DNA of 64,000 bases from Paenibacillus sp. EZ-K15 (GCF_002573715.1 NZ_PDHM01000016.1:62001-126000), one strand, 5' to 3'. Positions 24,083-33,473 are shown, counted from the stretch's first letter. Notes: generated by a model from the sequence alone, not told the origin. A program made the numbers and translations.

Positions 24083-25375
24083 TTGAAATCAAGTCGTTTT
24101 ATATTCTGGCTCAGTATGCTAATGATGATGGCATTGATGTTAGCAGCCTGTACCTCAGAACCGATAAAACAACAGCAAACTTCTACATTAGAAGACCCTC
24201 CTGAATCGGTTGAAGAAGAAGAAGGTCAGACCATTACACTAGTAACGCCGGATACGGCGATGAAAGCGCCCGAGGAAAAAAGTAAATATCAGATACATAC
24301 ACGGTTGACGGATTTCCAACTCATAAATGAGTCAACGGGGATTGCTTGGGGGATAACGAACACGGAGCTGCGCCTTTACCAGACGCAGGATTATGGCGAA
24401 ACGTGGGTTGATATCTCTCCATCCTCCAATGTACAGTTCGTTGATAAACTGGAGTATGGGAAAGACATCGTGTTCACGGATAAGAAACATGGTTGGATTA
24501 TACGCAACAAGCAGAGATCAGCTGAAACGATCCTGCTCAATACGACGGATGGAGGAGACTCCTGGAAGCTTTCTTCGCTGCCGGAGACAGGTATCGTCAC
24601 GGCCATGTCCTTCGTTTCATCTCAGCAGGGATGGATTATGGCGAAAGGCGACCTTTCCCGGGGCTCTGAGGAGAAGTCGCTATTTCGAACCAGCAATAAT
24701 GGCGGATTATGGGAAGAGGTCATGCAGAATACAGAGTATCCTACATCTCGTGTTCCCGGCAGCGTGATCCCGCGAACAGGGTCCATTATTGGCTTAACCT
24801 TCACGGATTCGCTTGTCGGATTTGCGACCATCCGTGAAATGCAATCCTCCAAATTGTATATTACCCGTGATGGAGGTCAGAAGTGGAAGTCCTCCGGACA
24901 GATATTCAAGAGCAAACTGCTGGATCGGTGCGGTTCGGTCTTTGCAGGTGCCCCCAAGTTTCTGGGCAGAGGCAGTAGTGGAAGTGAGCTTTATATACCG
25001 ATTACCTGCGTGAAGGATGACCAGGCGAGCTATTTGGGTTACTTTACTGCTGACACGGGGAAATCATGGAATCTGGTATCATTCCCCATTTCGGGTGATA
25101 CCGGTCAGGGGTCTATTCAGCCTGTTTTCCGGCGGCTTCATGATGGGTGGAGAATGGTGAACGGTATTGTTTATCATACGAATGATATGGGAAAGACCTG
25201 GAAGCCATTTCCGAGGAGTAAGCTGCTGAACGATAATCTTGCCAAATATCCGAACGTGGTAAAACTGCAGTTTACATCTTCTGATGTCGGTTGGATGCTG
25301 ATTGAAACATCGGACAAGAATCGATCGCGTCTGATGAAGAGCAGTGACGGCGGGGCAACCTGGCAGGGTCTATAG
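24083..25375 (+). CDS. Lipoprotein with a BNR/Ycf48-like beta-propeller
   Basis: The 430-residue protein has a lipoprotein signal (FIFWLSMLMMMALMLAAC, lipobox LAAC, Cys23) and an acidic linker, then about seven propeller blades each ending in a variant of T-x-D-x-G-x-x-W (TQDYGETW, TTDGGDSW, TSNNGGLW, TRDGGQKW, TADTGKSW, TNDMGKTW, SSDGGATW). This is the sortilin/BNR/Ycf48 repeat; Asp-box propellers are found in sialidases and in photosystem assembly factors, but no catalytic set is evident. It sits on the outer membrane face, and its function is unknown. TTG start at 24083 follows GAGGAGGAAG. A Spo0A-box-like TGTCGAA lies at its promoter. Confidence 0.83.
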   Translation: MKSSRFIFWLSMLMMMALMLAACTSEPIKQQQTSTLEDPPESVEEEEGQTITLVTPDTAMKAPEEKSKYQIHTRLTDFQLINESTGIAWGITNTELRLYQTQDYGETWVDISPSSNVQFVDKLEYGKDIVFTDKKHGWIIRNKQRSAETILLNTTDGGDSWKLSSLPETGIVTAMSFVSSQQGWIMAKGDLSRGSEEKSLFRTSNNGGLWEEVMQNTEYPTSRVPGSVIPRTGSIIGLTFTDSLVGFATIREMQSSKLYITRDGGQKWKSSGQIFKSKLLDRCGSVFAGAPKFLGRGSSGSELYIPITCVKDDQASYLGYFTADTGKSWNLVSFPISGDTGQGSIQPVFRRLHDGWRMVNGIVYHTNDMGKTWKPFPRSKLLNDNLAKYPNVVKLQFTSSDVGWMLIETSDKNRSRLMKSSDGGATWQGL

Positions 25376-25424
25376 TTTTCAACGAGAATATATGACCTGA
25401 ATATGCCGATAAAAAAGCAGATTG

Positions 25425-25472
25425 AAAAAGCTTTATCGAATGTGATCATCAGTTCGGATAAAGCTTTTTTTC
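25425..25472 (+). terminator. Terminator of the propeller lipoprotein gene
   Basis: AAAAAGCTTTATCGAA and TTCGGATAAAGCTTTTT pair around a loop, followed by T residues. Confidence 0.8.
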
Positions 25473-25480
25473 GGTATATA

Positions 25481-25498
25481 TTGTGAAATAAATCACAA
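25481..25498 (+). promoter_or_regulatory. Rex/Fnr-type palindromic operator
   Basis: TTGTGAAATAAATCACAA matches the Rex box TTGTGAANNNNTTCACAA at all but one position and also fits the Fnr box TGTGA-N6-TCACA. It lies about 75 bp upstream of the small Cys-rich gene, just before a TACTATAAA-like -10 (about 25518-25526), so it would cover the -35 region. Confidence 0.6.
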
Positions 25499-25571
25499 AC
25501 AATAACCTCCATGTATGCTACTATAAAGGTGTAATCAGATACTCCAAATTGTTTAGAAGGGGACGATCCTC

Positions 25572-25754
25572 ATGCATACCGATCAAATGACGATAAATTT
25601 CCTCCGCCTTTGCTACCATTGTGATGATGCTTGTTTATGCGACACCGAGGAGCAGTGTCTGGCCTGCTGGAATGAGCAGGAAATGACACCGCAGGAGCAT
25701 GAAATGACAGGACAAGAAGAAACGATGAAATGGATGAGATTGGCTTACGATTGA
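25572..25754 (+). CDS. Small cysteine-rich protein (60 aa), unknown
   Basis: I do not recognise a family. The protein has a cysteine cluster in residues 14-32 (CYHCDDACLCDTEEQCLAC: six cysteines, including two C-x2-C pairs and a C-x-C) followed by an acidic, Gln/Glu/Met-rich tail and WMRLAYD at the end. Such spacing could bind zinc or an Fe-S cluster. The gene looks real: AAGGGGAC precedes the ATG, a terminator follows, and a redox-type operator lies upstream. It may be a redox-regulated metal-binding or adaptor peptide, but that is inference. Confidence 0.6.
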   Translation: MHTDQMTINFLRLCYHCDDACLCDTEEQCLACWNEQEMTPQEHEMTGQEETMKWMRLAYD

Positions 25755-25819
25755 ATGGACATGAAGACAATGAAGACAATAAAGAGAATGAATGAAACAG
25801 GACGTTCTAGTCCCGGGAA

Positions 25820-25858
25820 GAAGCTGATGACTGGCAAAATGCAGACATCAGCTTTTTT
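25820..25858 (+). terminator. Terminator of the small Cys-rich gene
   Basis: AAGCTGATG (25821-25829) pairs with CATCAGCTT (25846-25854), followed by a T run. Confidence 0.8.
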
Positions 25859-25977
25859 GGTGCTCCCAGAAAGGGACAAGTTCTTAAAATTTCAATCAAA
25901 CTTTCCATAAGGTATGAGTTAAATTGTCCGAATTAAAGCATATACATATTTCAAGACAAGGTGGAGGGGGAAGCCGT

Positions 25978-26394
25978 ATGGGATCGGGGTCAGTGTGGAT
26001 GTTCGATTTTTTCGGCAGCGTTATGCCCGTGTTTTTCATCGTCGTCATCGGGATCATTTTGCTGTCGGCCGGTAAGGGAATCTTGCAATGGAGTCAGAAT
26101 AACCGACAGCCTTTGCTATCGGTCGATTCCAAGATTGTGAGCAAGCGAACGGAAGTGAAACACACGCAGCAGACAGATGATACGATGTCGAGCCGTACTC
26201 GTACCACCTATTATCTGACATTTGAAGTAGAGAGCGGAGACCGCATGGAGTTTGTTGTAAATGGGGAGGAATTCGGCATGTGCGCAGAAGGAGACGAGGG
26301 ATTGCTGCGTTTTCAGGGAACCCGGTATTACGGGTTCGTTAGGCACCCTAGAGCGCGTCTTAACGTGGTTCGAGGTTATGATCATTCGAAATAA
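25978..26394 (+). CDS. DUF2500 membrane protein
   Basis: The 138-residue protein has one N-terminal membrane segment (about residues 10-34, VMPVFFIVVIGIILLSAG) and an exposed beta-rich domain (PLLSVDSKIVSKRTEV, RTTYYLTFEVESGDRMEFVV, GDEGLLRFQGTRYYGF) that matches DUF2500. Function is unknown. The ATG at 25978 is preferred since GGAGGGGGAAG lies just upstream; an in-frame start at 25924 would add 18 hydrophilic residues. It stands alone. Confidence 0.8.
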   Translation: MGSGSVWMFDFFGSVMPVFFIVVIGIILLSAGKGILQWSQNNRQPLLSVDSKIVSKRTEVKHTQQTDDTMSSRTRTTYYLTFEVESGDRMEFVVNGEEFGMCAEGDEGLLRFQGTRYYGFVRHPRARLNVVRGYDHSK

Positions 26395-26461
26395 GAGACG
26401 GATTTGATTTTTATATCCGCCTTCTCTTGTGGTATATATGAAGGAGAAGGAGGGACAGCAT

Positions 26462-27211
26462 ATGAAATTTCAGGATAAAACGGTTGTAATCACGGGCTCT
26501 GCCAATGGGATTGGCCGCGGAGTGGCAGAGGCTTACGCTCTAAGCGGAGCTCGAGTGATATTAAGCGATGTTCATGAAGAACAGGGCAACCTGGCGGCAA
26601 ACGCCTTGAAAGAACAAGGATTGAACGCTATCTTCGTCCCTTGCGATGTGAGGAAGGAAGAAGATATTAAACGCCTGATGAACCAAGCCGTCCAATATGC
26701 AGGCACCATCGATATTTTGATTAATAATGCCGGGGTCTCCCGTTGGAAATCGCCATATGAGCTTACGGTTGAAGACTGGGACGATGTGATCAACACGAAT
26801 GCCCGAAGCTGTTTTTTGGCTACGCGTGAAGCGGCGGTACATATGAAAAAGGCTGGAAGTGGCGGGGCTGTCGTCAATATGTCATCCACGCGTTCGATTA
26901 TGTCCGAGCCGAATTCGGAGGCTTATGCAGCTTCCAAAGGAGCCATTGTCGCGTTGAGCCATGCCATGGCTGTCAGCCTCGGACCAGATGGGATTCGGGT
27001 GAATTGTATAAGTCCTGGCTGGATTGAAACTGGAAACTACGATGAGCTCCGTTCAGATGACCATAAACAGCACCCAGCCGGGCGGGTAGGGATCCCAGCT
27101 GATATCGTCAAAGCCTGCTTCTATTTTACCGATCCGGACAATGATTTCGTGACGGGGGCCCATCTGGTTGTGGATGGCGGCATGACCCGGAGAATGATAT
27201 ATGAGCCTTAG
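26462..27211 (+). CDS. SDR family oxidoreductase
   Basis: The 249-residue classical SDR has TGSANGIGRGVA (about residue 12), NNAG (about 85), catalytic Ser in VVNMSSTRSIM, YAASKGA (Tyr about 153, Lys about 157), and the closing GAHLVVDGG. It resembles glucose 1-dehydrogenase and 3-oxoacyl-ACP reductase-like proteins; the substrate is unknown. The ATG at 26462 is chosen for GGAGGGACAG 6 bp upstream. A terminator follows, so it is a single-gene unit. Confidence 0.85.
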   Translation: MKFQDKTVVITGSANGIGRGVAEAYALSGARVILSDVHEEQGNLAANALKEQGLNAIFVPCDVRKEEDIKRLMNQAVQYAGTIDILINNAGVSRWKSPYELTVEDWDDVINTNARSCFLATREAAVHMKKAGSGGAVVNMSSTRSIMSEPNSEAYAASKGAIVALSHAMAVSLGPDGIRVNCISPGWIETGNYDELRSDDHKQHPAGRVGIPADIVKACFYFTDPDNDFVTGAHLVVDGGMTRRMIYEP

Positions 27212-27226
27212 TTCATCTGAATATGA

Positions 27227-27257
27227 AGAGCGTCTTCCCATGGAAGGCGCTCTTTTT
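27227..27257 (+). terminator. Terminator of the SDR gene
   Basis: AGAGCGTCTTCC pairs with GGAAGGCGCTCT around a 4-nt loop (one G-T pair); TTTTTC follows. Confidence 0.85.
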
Positions 27258-27413
27258 CTTGATGGTCATGGGGCCGGAGTCTACCATATGATACAAATTC
27301 GTGATGCATTAACATTTTTGAAGAAAACCTGTTCATGATAAATAAAAACAGTATGATGTAATTAATGTAAGTACGAAAAAAGTCACATCTAAAGAATGGG
27401 AAGGAATGAGGGT

Positions 27414-29747
27414 ATGGGGAAATTGACGACAACCAGTGCAAAAAATGAACGTTCCAATCGAGTGTCCGTGTTCGTTACGCTGCTCATGTCCTATCTTGTG
27501 ATACTGCTAATCCCGGTCATCGTGTTCTGGGGACTGTATACGCAAATCGAGCGGATTATGATCGAAAATGCCAACAACTCCAACATGGCACTGATTGAGC
27601 AGGCGAAGCAGGTGGTGGACAGCCGATTGGATGAAATGCATCTGATTTCCCGGAACATCACTTCACATCCGCGACTGGATGGGCTGCTAAAGGCAAAATC
27701 CCCTCAAAATGGAACCGAGAACTACAATTACTATACTTTCATGCAGGAGATGCAGCGATACCGCAACAGCAGCAGTTTTATCACCGATTTTTATGTATAT
27801 CTACGGGAGAGCGATACGGTTCTCAGTCCCACCTTAAAGACAACGTCCAGTGTCTTGTTTTCCGATATTTACGGATATGAAAAATTAACCTATCAACAGT
27901 ATCAAGCAGATATTCTGCACGGCATCCACTTTAACCGGTATTTGCCCGTGACCGAAGTTGGCAAAGGATTAAATCAGAAACGTATGCTCACATATATGCA
28001 AACGCTTCCATTTGGAGAGAAGGCCAATCCCAAAGGCGCGCTTGTTATGCTGATTGAGGAGAGGCAGATCGCAGGATTGCTTGATGAGATTGTGAAAACA
28101 AACCACGGAACCATTTACATCAAGGATGCCAGCGGCCAAGTGATTCTTAGTGCCGGTGAATCCGAGGTTCGCAATATGGGTAAAACCGCGGATCATCCGC
28201 GTGTGTTGACAGTATCGACAAGATCTGCGAGGAGCGGGTGGGAGTACGTATCGGCCGTACCGGAAAAAGCGTTTATGGAAAAGGTCAATATGGTCAAACG
28301 AATGGCCGTTGGCGTTATGGCCATCTGTCTTGTCGCTGGGATTGCGGCCTGTGCCTTCATGACCTACCGCGCGTATTTCCCTTTGCGCGACATCATCCGC
28401 TTCATCCGGCAATCCCATCCGGCTAAGGAGGGGAAGGTACGAAACGAATATGATTTTATCAAATCGACGATGGCTGATTCCTTCGGTAAGCAGACGGAGA
28501 TGAAAGAGCAATTATCCAGGCAAACCCCAGTGATTCGGTCCAACTTTTTGCAGCGTTTATTGAAGGGAAACGTGGATACGGCGGATATGTCCGATCATGC
28601 TCTGGATTTCATGGGGATCTCGTTCCCGCATTCCAGTTTTGCCGTTGCCTTGATCGAGTTGAGGGATGCCAGTGGGTTCATACATAATGAGCGGGAAAGA
28701 GAATGGGCCCTGATCCGTTTTGTCACCGGGAAGGTGGCGGAAGAAATTCATCCCTTTACCGCATATTCCGTGGAGCTGGAGAAGAACCTGGTTGCGATTA
28801 TTCTAAACATGCCAGAGCCGCTGCATGACAAGGCAGGCCAGCTGTACGATTGGGCAGAGCAAGTGAAGCAGGTGCTTGAACAGCGCTTTAAATCCGAAAT
28901 AACGATCGGGATCAGCGATATCCGTACAGGTCTTGGATGCTTGGCGAGCGGCTACACCGAAAGCTTGAAGGCTTTGGAATATTCCATTTTTACTGCGTAT
29001 AAACCGATTTTATTGTACGAAGAAATGAAACAAAAAACGGGGGTGTATTATGATTTTCCCATTGAGACGGAAATCCAGCTCATTAACGCGATGAAAAGCG
29101 GGGATACGGATAAGGCGCAGGATATCATCCAGTGTCTGTACCACAATAACTTCAACGGACAATCCATCTCGCCTGAGCTCGGCAGACTCATGTTCGCTAA
29201 CCTGCTCAGCACCATGTTTAAGCTGCTGAATGCTTTGAATTTGAAGTACGAGGATATATTCGGCGAGTCAGGCAAATCGCTTGAGGAAATTACGGAGGGG
29301 AGTACGGTAGAGGAGCTCTACCGGGAAGTGAAATGGATGATCGGCAAGGTTTGTCTCTACGTAAAAGATCAAAGGGGCGATTCCTCTTCGCTGCTGCTTG
29401 AGAAGATCAAGAGTTACATTACGGTTCACCACGACGATGCCATGATCAGTTTGGCTTCCATTGCCGAGCAATTCGATATTACACCGCCGTATCTGTCGGC
29501 TTTCTTCAAGAAAAACAGCGGCACCAATCTCACGGATTACCTGGCCAAGATTCGGATCGAACGCTCCAAGGAAATGATGCGGGATGCTAAAAATACGATT
29601 TCGCACATTGCCCGGTCCGTCGGTTATACCAGTGACGTCGGTTTTATCCGGGTATTTAAGAAATACGAAGGGATCACCCCGGGAAAATACAAGGATACCC
29701 TGCATTCCCTATCATCGACCTTAAGAAATGATCATCTCAATTCTTAA
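27414..29747 (+). CDS. Membrane-bound AraC family regulator of the uronyl-oligosaccharide locus
   Basis: The 777-residue protein has a membrane segment near the N-terminus (about 17-40, TLLMSYLVILLIPVIVFWGL), a large extracellular sensor domain (about 45-295), a second segment (about 298-322, VGVMAICLVAGIAACAFMTY), a cytoplasmic middle region and a C-terminal double helix-turn-helix (about 665-765: ISLASIAEQFDITPPYLSAF and ISHIARSVGYTSDVGFIRVF). This layout is typical of Paenibacillus regulators that sense ligand outside and activate an adjacent ABC/hydrolase operon, here genes 29889-34601. ATG at 27414 follows AAGGAATGAGG; ATG at 27396 is an alternative. Confidence 0.88.
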   Translation: MGKLTTTSAKNERSNRVSVFVTLLMSYLVILLIPVIVFWGLYTQIERIMIENANNSNMALIEQAKQVVDSRLDEMHLISRNITSHPRLDGLLKAKSPQNGTENYNYYTFMQEMQRYRNSSSFITDFYVYLRESDTVLSPTLKTTSSVLFSDIYGYEKLTYQQYQADILHGIHFNRYLPVTEVGKGLNQKRMLTYMQTLPFGEKANPKGALVMLIEERQIAGLLDEIVKTNHGTIYIKDASGQVILSAGESEVRNMGKTADHPRVLTVSTRSARSGWEYVSAVPEKAFMEKVNMVKRMAVGVMAICLVAGIAACAFMTYRAYFPLRDIIRFIRQSHPAKEGKVRNEYDFIKSTMADSFGKQTEMKEQLSRQTPVIRSNFLQRLLKGNVDTADMSDHALDFMGISFPHSSFAVALIELRDASGFIHNEREREWALIRFVTGKVAEEIHPFTAYSVELEKNLVAIILNMPEPLHDKAGQLYDWAEQVKQVLEQRFKSEITIGISDIRTGLGCLASGYTESLKALEYSIFTAYKPILLYEEMKQKTGVYYDFPIETEIQLINAMKSGDTDKAQDIIQCLYHNNFNGQSISPELGRLMFANLLSTMFKLLNALNLKYEDIFGESGKSLEEITEGSTVEELYREVKWMIGKVCLYVKDQRGDSSSLLLEKIKSYITVHHDDAMISLASIAEQFDITPPYLSAFFKKNSGTNLTDYLAKIRIERSKEMMRDAKNTISHIARSVGYTSDVGFIRVFKKYEGITPGKYKDTLHSLSSTLRNDHLNS

Positions 29748-29783
29748 TCCCTGTTTATGCATGTTGAAACTGTACGGTATACG

Positions 29784-29798
29784 ATGTAAGCGTTTCAG
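29784..29798 (+). promoter_or_regulatory. cre-like site, one base short of consensus
   Basis: TGTAAGCGTTTCA lies about 100 bp before the binding-protein gene. It resembles the CcpA site TGWAANCGNTNWCA but lacks one position in the right half, so catabolite control is possible but weakly supported. Confidence 0.3.
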
Positions 29799-29888
29799 CA
29801 TTAATATTTGGGGCAGGGCTGGTTGGAATCACCTAAGCCTAGTCTTATCGGATGATCATTCATTAGGAAAAAAGGGAGGCGTCGTGAT

Positions 29889-31520
29889 TTGAAAACAAAC
29901 CGGAAACGTGTTGCGAGACTTGCGATCTTTATGCTGATTGTGGCTATGATTGCCGGATGCAGCGGAAAAGGCTCGGGGGCCGTGGAGCCTACCGGCGAAA
30001 AAGGTAAGGAAGGAACAGGCGTGGCTGCTGGCGGTGAAACGGGATATCCTGGGCAGCTTACCTATTGGGTATCGCTAAATGGAAACGCTTCAGCAACAAT
30101 GCAGGATATGAACGGAATTGCCGCATATCAGGAATTGGAGAAAACGACGGGCACCAAAGTGAAGTTCCAGCATCCACCGGCGGGTCAGGAGGCAGACGCC
30201 TTCAATATCATGGTCTCGTCAGGCAATTTGCCGGATGTTGTGGAGTACGGATGGGCTAACGTATCAGGAGGACCGGATAAAGCAATTTCGGACGGTTCGA
30301 TTATTCGCCTGAATGAGCTGATTGAAGAGCATGCTCCAAATGTATCGAAATTGTTGAACGAGCATCCGGAATACAAAAAGCTGATTACGACAGACGGAGG
30401 CAACATTTACGTATTTCCGTTTATCCGCGGGGACGAGTATTTGCTGACCTTTAATGGCCTTATTATCCGCCAGGATTGGCTTGATCAGCTAAAGTTATCC
30501 GTGCCGGAGACGATAGATGAATGGTATGAAGTATTAAAGGCATTCAAAACCAAGGATCCCAATGGAAACGGGCAGGCGGATGAAATCCCACTCCTGCTTG
30601 ATATGGATATGACGGCAATCAATCATGCGTTTGTCGGCGCGTGGGGAATTACGACAGGTTTTTATCAGGTGGACGGGAAGGTGAAGTATGGTCCCATCCA
30701 ACCGGAATTCAAATCATATTTGGAGACGATGAGCAAATGGTACGCCGAAGGTCTCATTGATCAGGATTACGCGGCAACGGACGCTACGCTAAAAGACGCC
30801 AAAGTGACCAACAATCAAGTGGGCGCCTTCTCCGGTTACATGGGCAGCAGCCTCGGCCGCTATTCTGAGCTCATGCTAAAAAGTAATCCGAACGTAAATC
30901 TGGTAGGTGCTCCGAATGTTGTATTGAAAAAGGGGGACACTCCAATCCTCGGACAGAAGGATTCGCCATTCAACGGATTTGGCGCGGCCATTACAAAAGC
31001 GAACAAGTTTCCAGCGGAGACGGTGAAATGGCTTGACTATAAATACGGTGAGGAAGGGCATATGCTGTTTAATTTTGGGGTCGAGGGAGTCAGCTACGAT
31101 ATGAAGGATGGATACCCGACTTACACAGATGAAGTGATGAAAAATCCGGATGGCCTATCGATCACCCAAGCGTTGTCGAAATACAATCTGGCCAGTTATT
31201 CGGGACCTTTTGTCCAGGATCGCCGTTACATCGAGCAGTATTCCGCGCTTCCCCAGCAAAAAGCTGCCATTGAGACTTGGATGAAGGCTGAGAATGACCG
31301 TTTGATGCCGATTATTTCACCAACGGCTGAGGAAAGCACGCGTTATGCCTCGATCATGAACGATATTAATACGTACTACGAAGAGATGGTCAACAAATTC
31401 ATTATGGGCGTGGAGCCGATCAGCGGGTTTGATCAATTTGTCCAAACGGTTCAAGGTATGGGCATTGAGGAAGCGCTTCAGATTCAGCAAGCCGCGCTGG
31501 ACCGGTTCAACAGCCGTTAA
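29889..31520 (+). CDS. ABC transporter substrate-binding lipoprotein (LplA type)
   Basis: The 543-residue protein has a lipoprotein signal (LAIFMLIVAMIAGC, lipobox IAGC, Cys24) and the large LplA-type family 1 fold (YWVSLNGNASATMQDMNG, WANVSGGPDKAISDGSIIRL, FNGLIIRQDWLDQLKLSVP, DPNGNGQADEIPLLLD with a Ca-loop-like DxNGNGxxDE motif). Members bind oligosaccharides of plant or animal polymers. TTG start at 29889 follows AAGGGAGGCG. The next genes encode its permeases and a GH88 hydrolase, which points to unsaturated uronyl-containing di- or oligosaccharides as ligand. Confidence 0.92.
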   Translation: MKTNRKRVARLAIFMLIVAMIAGCSGKGSGAVEPTGEKGKEGTGVAAGGETGYPGQLTYWVSLNGNASATMQDMNGIAAYQELEKTTGTKVKFQHPPAGQEADAFNIMVSSGNLPDVVEYGWANVSGGPDKAISDGSIIRLNELIEEHAPNVSKLLNEHPEYKKLITTDGGNIYVFPFIRGDEYLLTFNGLIIRQDWLDQLKLSVPETIDEWYEVLKAFKTKDPNGNGQADEIPLLLDMDMTAINHAFVGAWGITTGFYQVDGKVKYGPIQPEFKSYLETMSKWYAEGLIDQDYAATDATLKDAKVTNNQVGAFSGYMGSSLGRYSELMLKSNPNVNLVGAPNVVLKKGDTPILGQKDSPFNGFGAAITKANKFPAETVKWLDYKYGEEGHMLFNFGVEGVSYDMKDGYPTYTDEVMKNPDGLSITQALSKYNLASYSGPFVQDRRYIEQYSALPQQKAAIETWMKAENDRLMPIISPTAEESTRYASIMNDINTYYEEMVNKFIMGVEPISGFDQFVQTVQGMGIEEALQIQQAALDRFNSR

Positions 31521-31535
31521 ATTGTAGGTGCATGA

Positions 31536-31565
31536 AGAGGGAGAAGACTTCAGGATTCTCCCTCT
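31536..31565 (+). terminator. Hairpin between binding-protein and permease genes
   Basis: AGAGGGAGAA and TTCTCCCTCT form a perfect 10-bp stem with a 10-nt loop; the T run is offset by about 15 bp. It probably sets a higher level for the binding protein than for the permeases. Confidence 0.6.
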
Positions 31566-31602
31566 AACTGTGAATGATTTTTTTGTCAGAGGAGGGCATA
31601 GG

Positions 31603-32562
31603 GTGCAGCTTAAGGAAGAGACAAACCACGTTACGTTACAGAGCAAGCCAGAGAGCTTCAGCACAAGAGTTGCGAAGGACTTTCGCCGAAATTCCACAAT
31701 CTACCTGATGCTGCTGCCGGTGGTGGCGTTTTATGCCGTGTTTCACTACGGACCTTTATATGGCCTGCAAATTGCGTTCAAAAACTTCTCGGCAGGGCTC
31801 GGCATATGGAATAGCCCGTGGGTTGGATTTCAACACTTCAGCGATTTCTTTAACGGATTTTTCTTTGAACGGGTGGTTTCCAATACCATCATCCTGGGTG
31901 CGTACGATCTCATATTTGTTTTTCCCGCCTCCATTGTGCTGGCGTTAATGCTGAACGAGGTGCGGCATCGTATATTTAAGCGGACGGTACAATCCATTAC
32001 GTATATTCCCCATTTCATATCCGTTGTCGTGGTTGTCGGGATGCTGGTGGATTTTTTGTCGGTAGACGGGCTGATCAATCACATCATCACCTACTTCGGC
32101 GGTAAGCCGATTTCGTTCATGCGGCTGCCGGAATGGTTCCGCACCATATATACCTCATCTGCCATCTGGCAAGGGATTGGATGGGGATCTATCATTTACC
32201 TCGCGGCCATTTCCAATATCGATCCATCCCTTTATGAAGCGGCTAAAGTGGACGGTGCCGGCCGCTGGAAGCAGATGCTTCAAATTACGCTGCCCGGCAT
32301 TTTGCCAACGGTCATCATACTGCTCATCTTGCGGATTGGTTCCTTTATGGCGCTGCAGGATGAGAAGATCCTGATCATGTACAATCCGGTTATCTATGAG
32401 ACGGCGGATGTTATCGGTACCTATGTCTACCGCAAGGGGATACTGGAAGCGAGTTACAGCTATAGTGCTGCTGTCGGCATGTTTAATTCCCTAATTAACT
32501 TTATGCTGCTCATTGGAGCCAATTATCTCAGCAAGCGGTTTACCGACACGAAGCTGTGGTAG
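31603..32562 (+). CDS. ABC transporter permease (LplB type)
   Basis: The 319-residue protein has six membrane segments (first about 34-54, YLMLLPVVAFYAVFHYGPLYG), the LplB-type start YGLQIAFKNFSAGLGIWNSPWVG, and the EAA loop SLYEAAKVDGAGRWKQMLQITLP. It pairs with the permease encoded 14 bp downstream. GTG at 31603 is chosen because AGAGGAGGG lies 7 bp before it; the frame is open further upstream but lacks such a site. Confidence 0.92.
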   Translation: MQLKEETNHVTLQSKPESFSTRVAKDFRRNSTIYLMLLPVVAFYAVFHYGPLYGLQIAFKNFSAGLGIWNSPWVGFQHFSDFFNGFFFERVVSNTIILGAYDLIFVFPASIVLALMLNEVRHRIFKRTVQSITYIPHFISVVVVVGMLVDFLSVDGLINHIITYFGGKPISFMRLPEWFRTIYTSSAIWQGIGWGSIIYLAAISNIDPSLYEAAKVDGAGRWKQMLQITLPGILPTVIILLILRIGSFMALQDEKILIMYNPVIYETADVIGTYVYRKGILEASYSYSAAVGMFNSLINFMLLIGANYLSKRFTDTKLW

Positions 32563-32576
32563 AAAGGGGGCATCTC

Positions 32577-33458
32577 ATGCGAACTTCAAAATCTGTCAGT
32601 GAAGTCCTGTTTGATTCTGCGAATGTCATTCTCTTGTGCTTGCTATCGATCGTCACGTTATACCCGTTTCTCTACGTATTGTTCGCTTCAATCAGTACAC
32701 CGGCCGAATTCGTTCAGCACCGGGGTATCCTGCTGTGGCCCAAGGGCTTCTCGCTTGATTCTTATCGAATGGTATTTGAGAACCCCAATATCATCCGTAG
32801 TTACATGAACACCATATTTTATGTGGTGGTCGGCACGACGCTGAACATTCTGATGACGGCTCTCGGAGCCTATGGCTTATCCAGGAAAAACGTGATGTGG
32901 AAGAGCACCATTATGATGCTGATCGTCATGACGATGTTTTTCGACGGGGGGCTCATCCCGAAATACCTGCTCGTGAAAAATATGGGTCTGATTGATACGT
33001 ACTGGGCTTTGATTATTCCAAGCGCCATGACGACATGGAACTTGATTATCATGCGAACGGCATTTCAAGGGGTACCGGATGCGCTCGAGGAATCCGCTCG
33101 GATCGACGGAGCCAGCGACTGGACCATTTTGTTTCGGATCATCATCCCGCTATCGCTGCCGGTCATTGCGGTAATGGTGCTCTTTTACGGGGTATGGCAC
33201 TGGAATAAATGGTTTGATGCCCTCATCTATTTAAGGGATCGGGACCTGTTTCCGCTGCAGCTGATCCTGCGCGAAATTCTGATCCAGAACGATACCAGCA
33301 GCATGATGACCTCGGTAGGCGGGGGAGACCGGATGCCGGTTGGCGAAACGATTAAGTATGCAACGATTATGGTGGCTACGCTGCCGATTTTGTTTCTATA
33401 TCCATTTTTGCAGAAATATTTCGTGAAAGGCGTCATGATCGGAGCCATAAAAGAATAA
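32577..33458 (+). CDS. ABC transporter permease (LplC/YtcP type)
   Basis: The 293-residue protein has six membrane segments and the EAA loop ALEESARIDGASDWTILFRIIIP, plus the LplC-type segment MTMFFDGGLIPKYLLVKNMGLIDTYW. The ATG at 32577 follows AAAGGGGGC. No ATPase gene lies in the operon; such importers use a shared MsmX-type ATPase. The GH88 gene begins 15 bp after its stop codon. Confidence 0.92.
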   Translation: MRTSKSVSEVLFDSANVILLCLLSIVTLYPFLYVLFASISTPAEFVQHRGILLWPKGFSLDSYRMVFENPNIIRSYMNTIFYVVVGTTLNILMTALGAYGLSRKNVMWKSTIMMLIVMTMFFDGGLIPKYLLVKNMGLIDTYWALIIPSAMTTWNLIIMRTAFQGVPDALEESARIDGASDWTILFRIIIPLSLPVIAVMVLFYGVWHWNKWFDALIYLRDRDLFPLQLILREILIQNDTSSMMTSVGGGDRMPVGETIKYATIMVATLPILFLYPFLQKYFVKGVMIGAIKE

Positions 33459-33473
33459 GGAGGTAGTTGACTT

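Noticed and set aside
29748..29888. SigW-type promoter before the LplA gene (TGAAAC near 29764)
   Set aside because: No CGTA occurs at 16-17 bp spacing, so the TGAAAC is probably chance.
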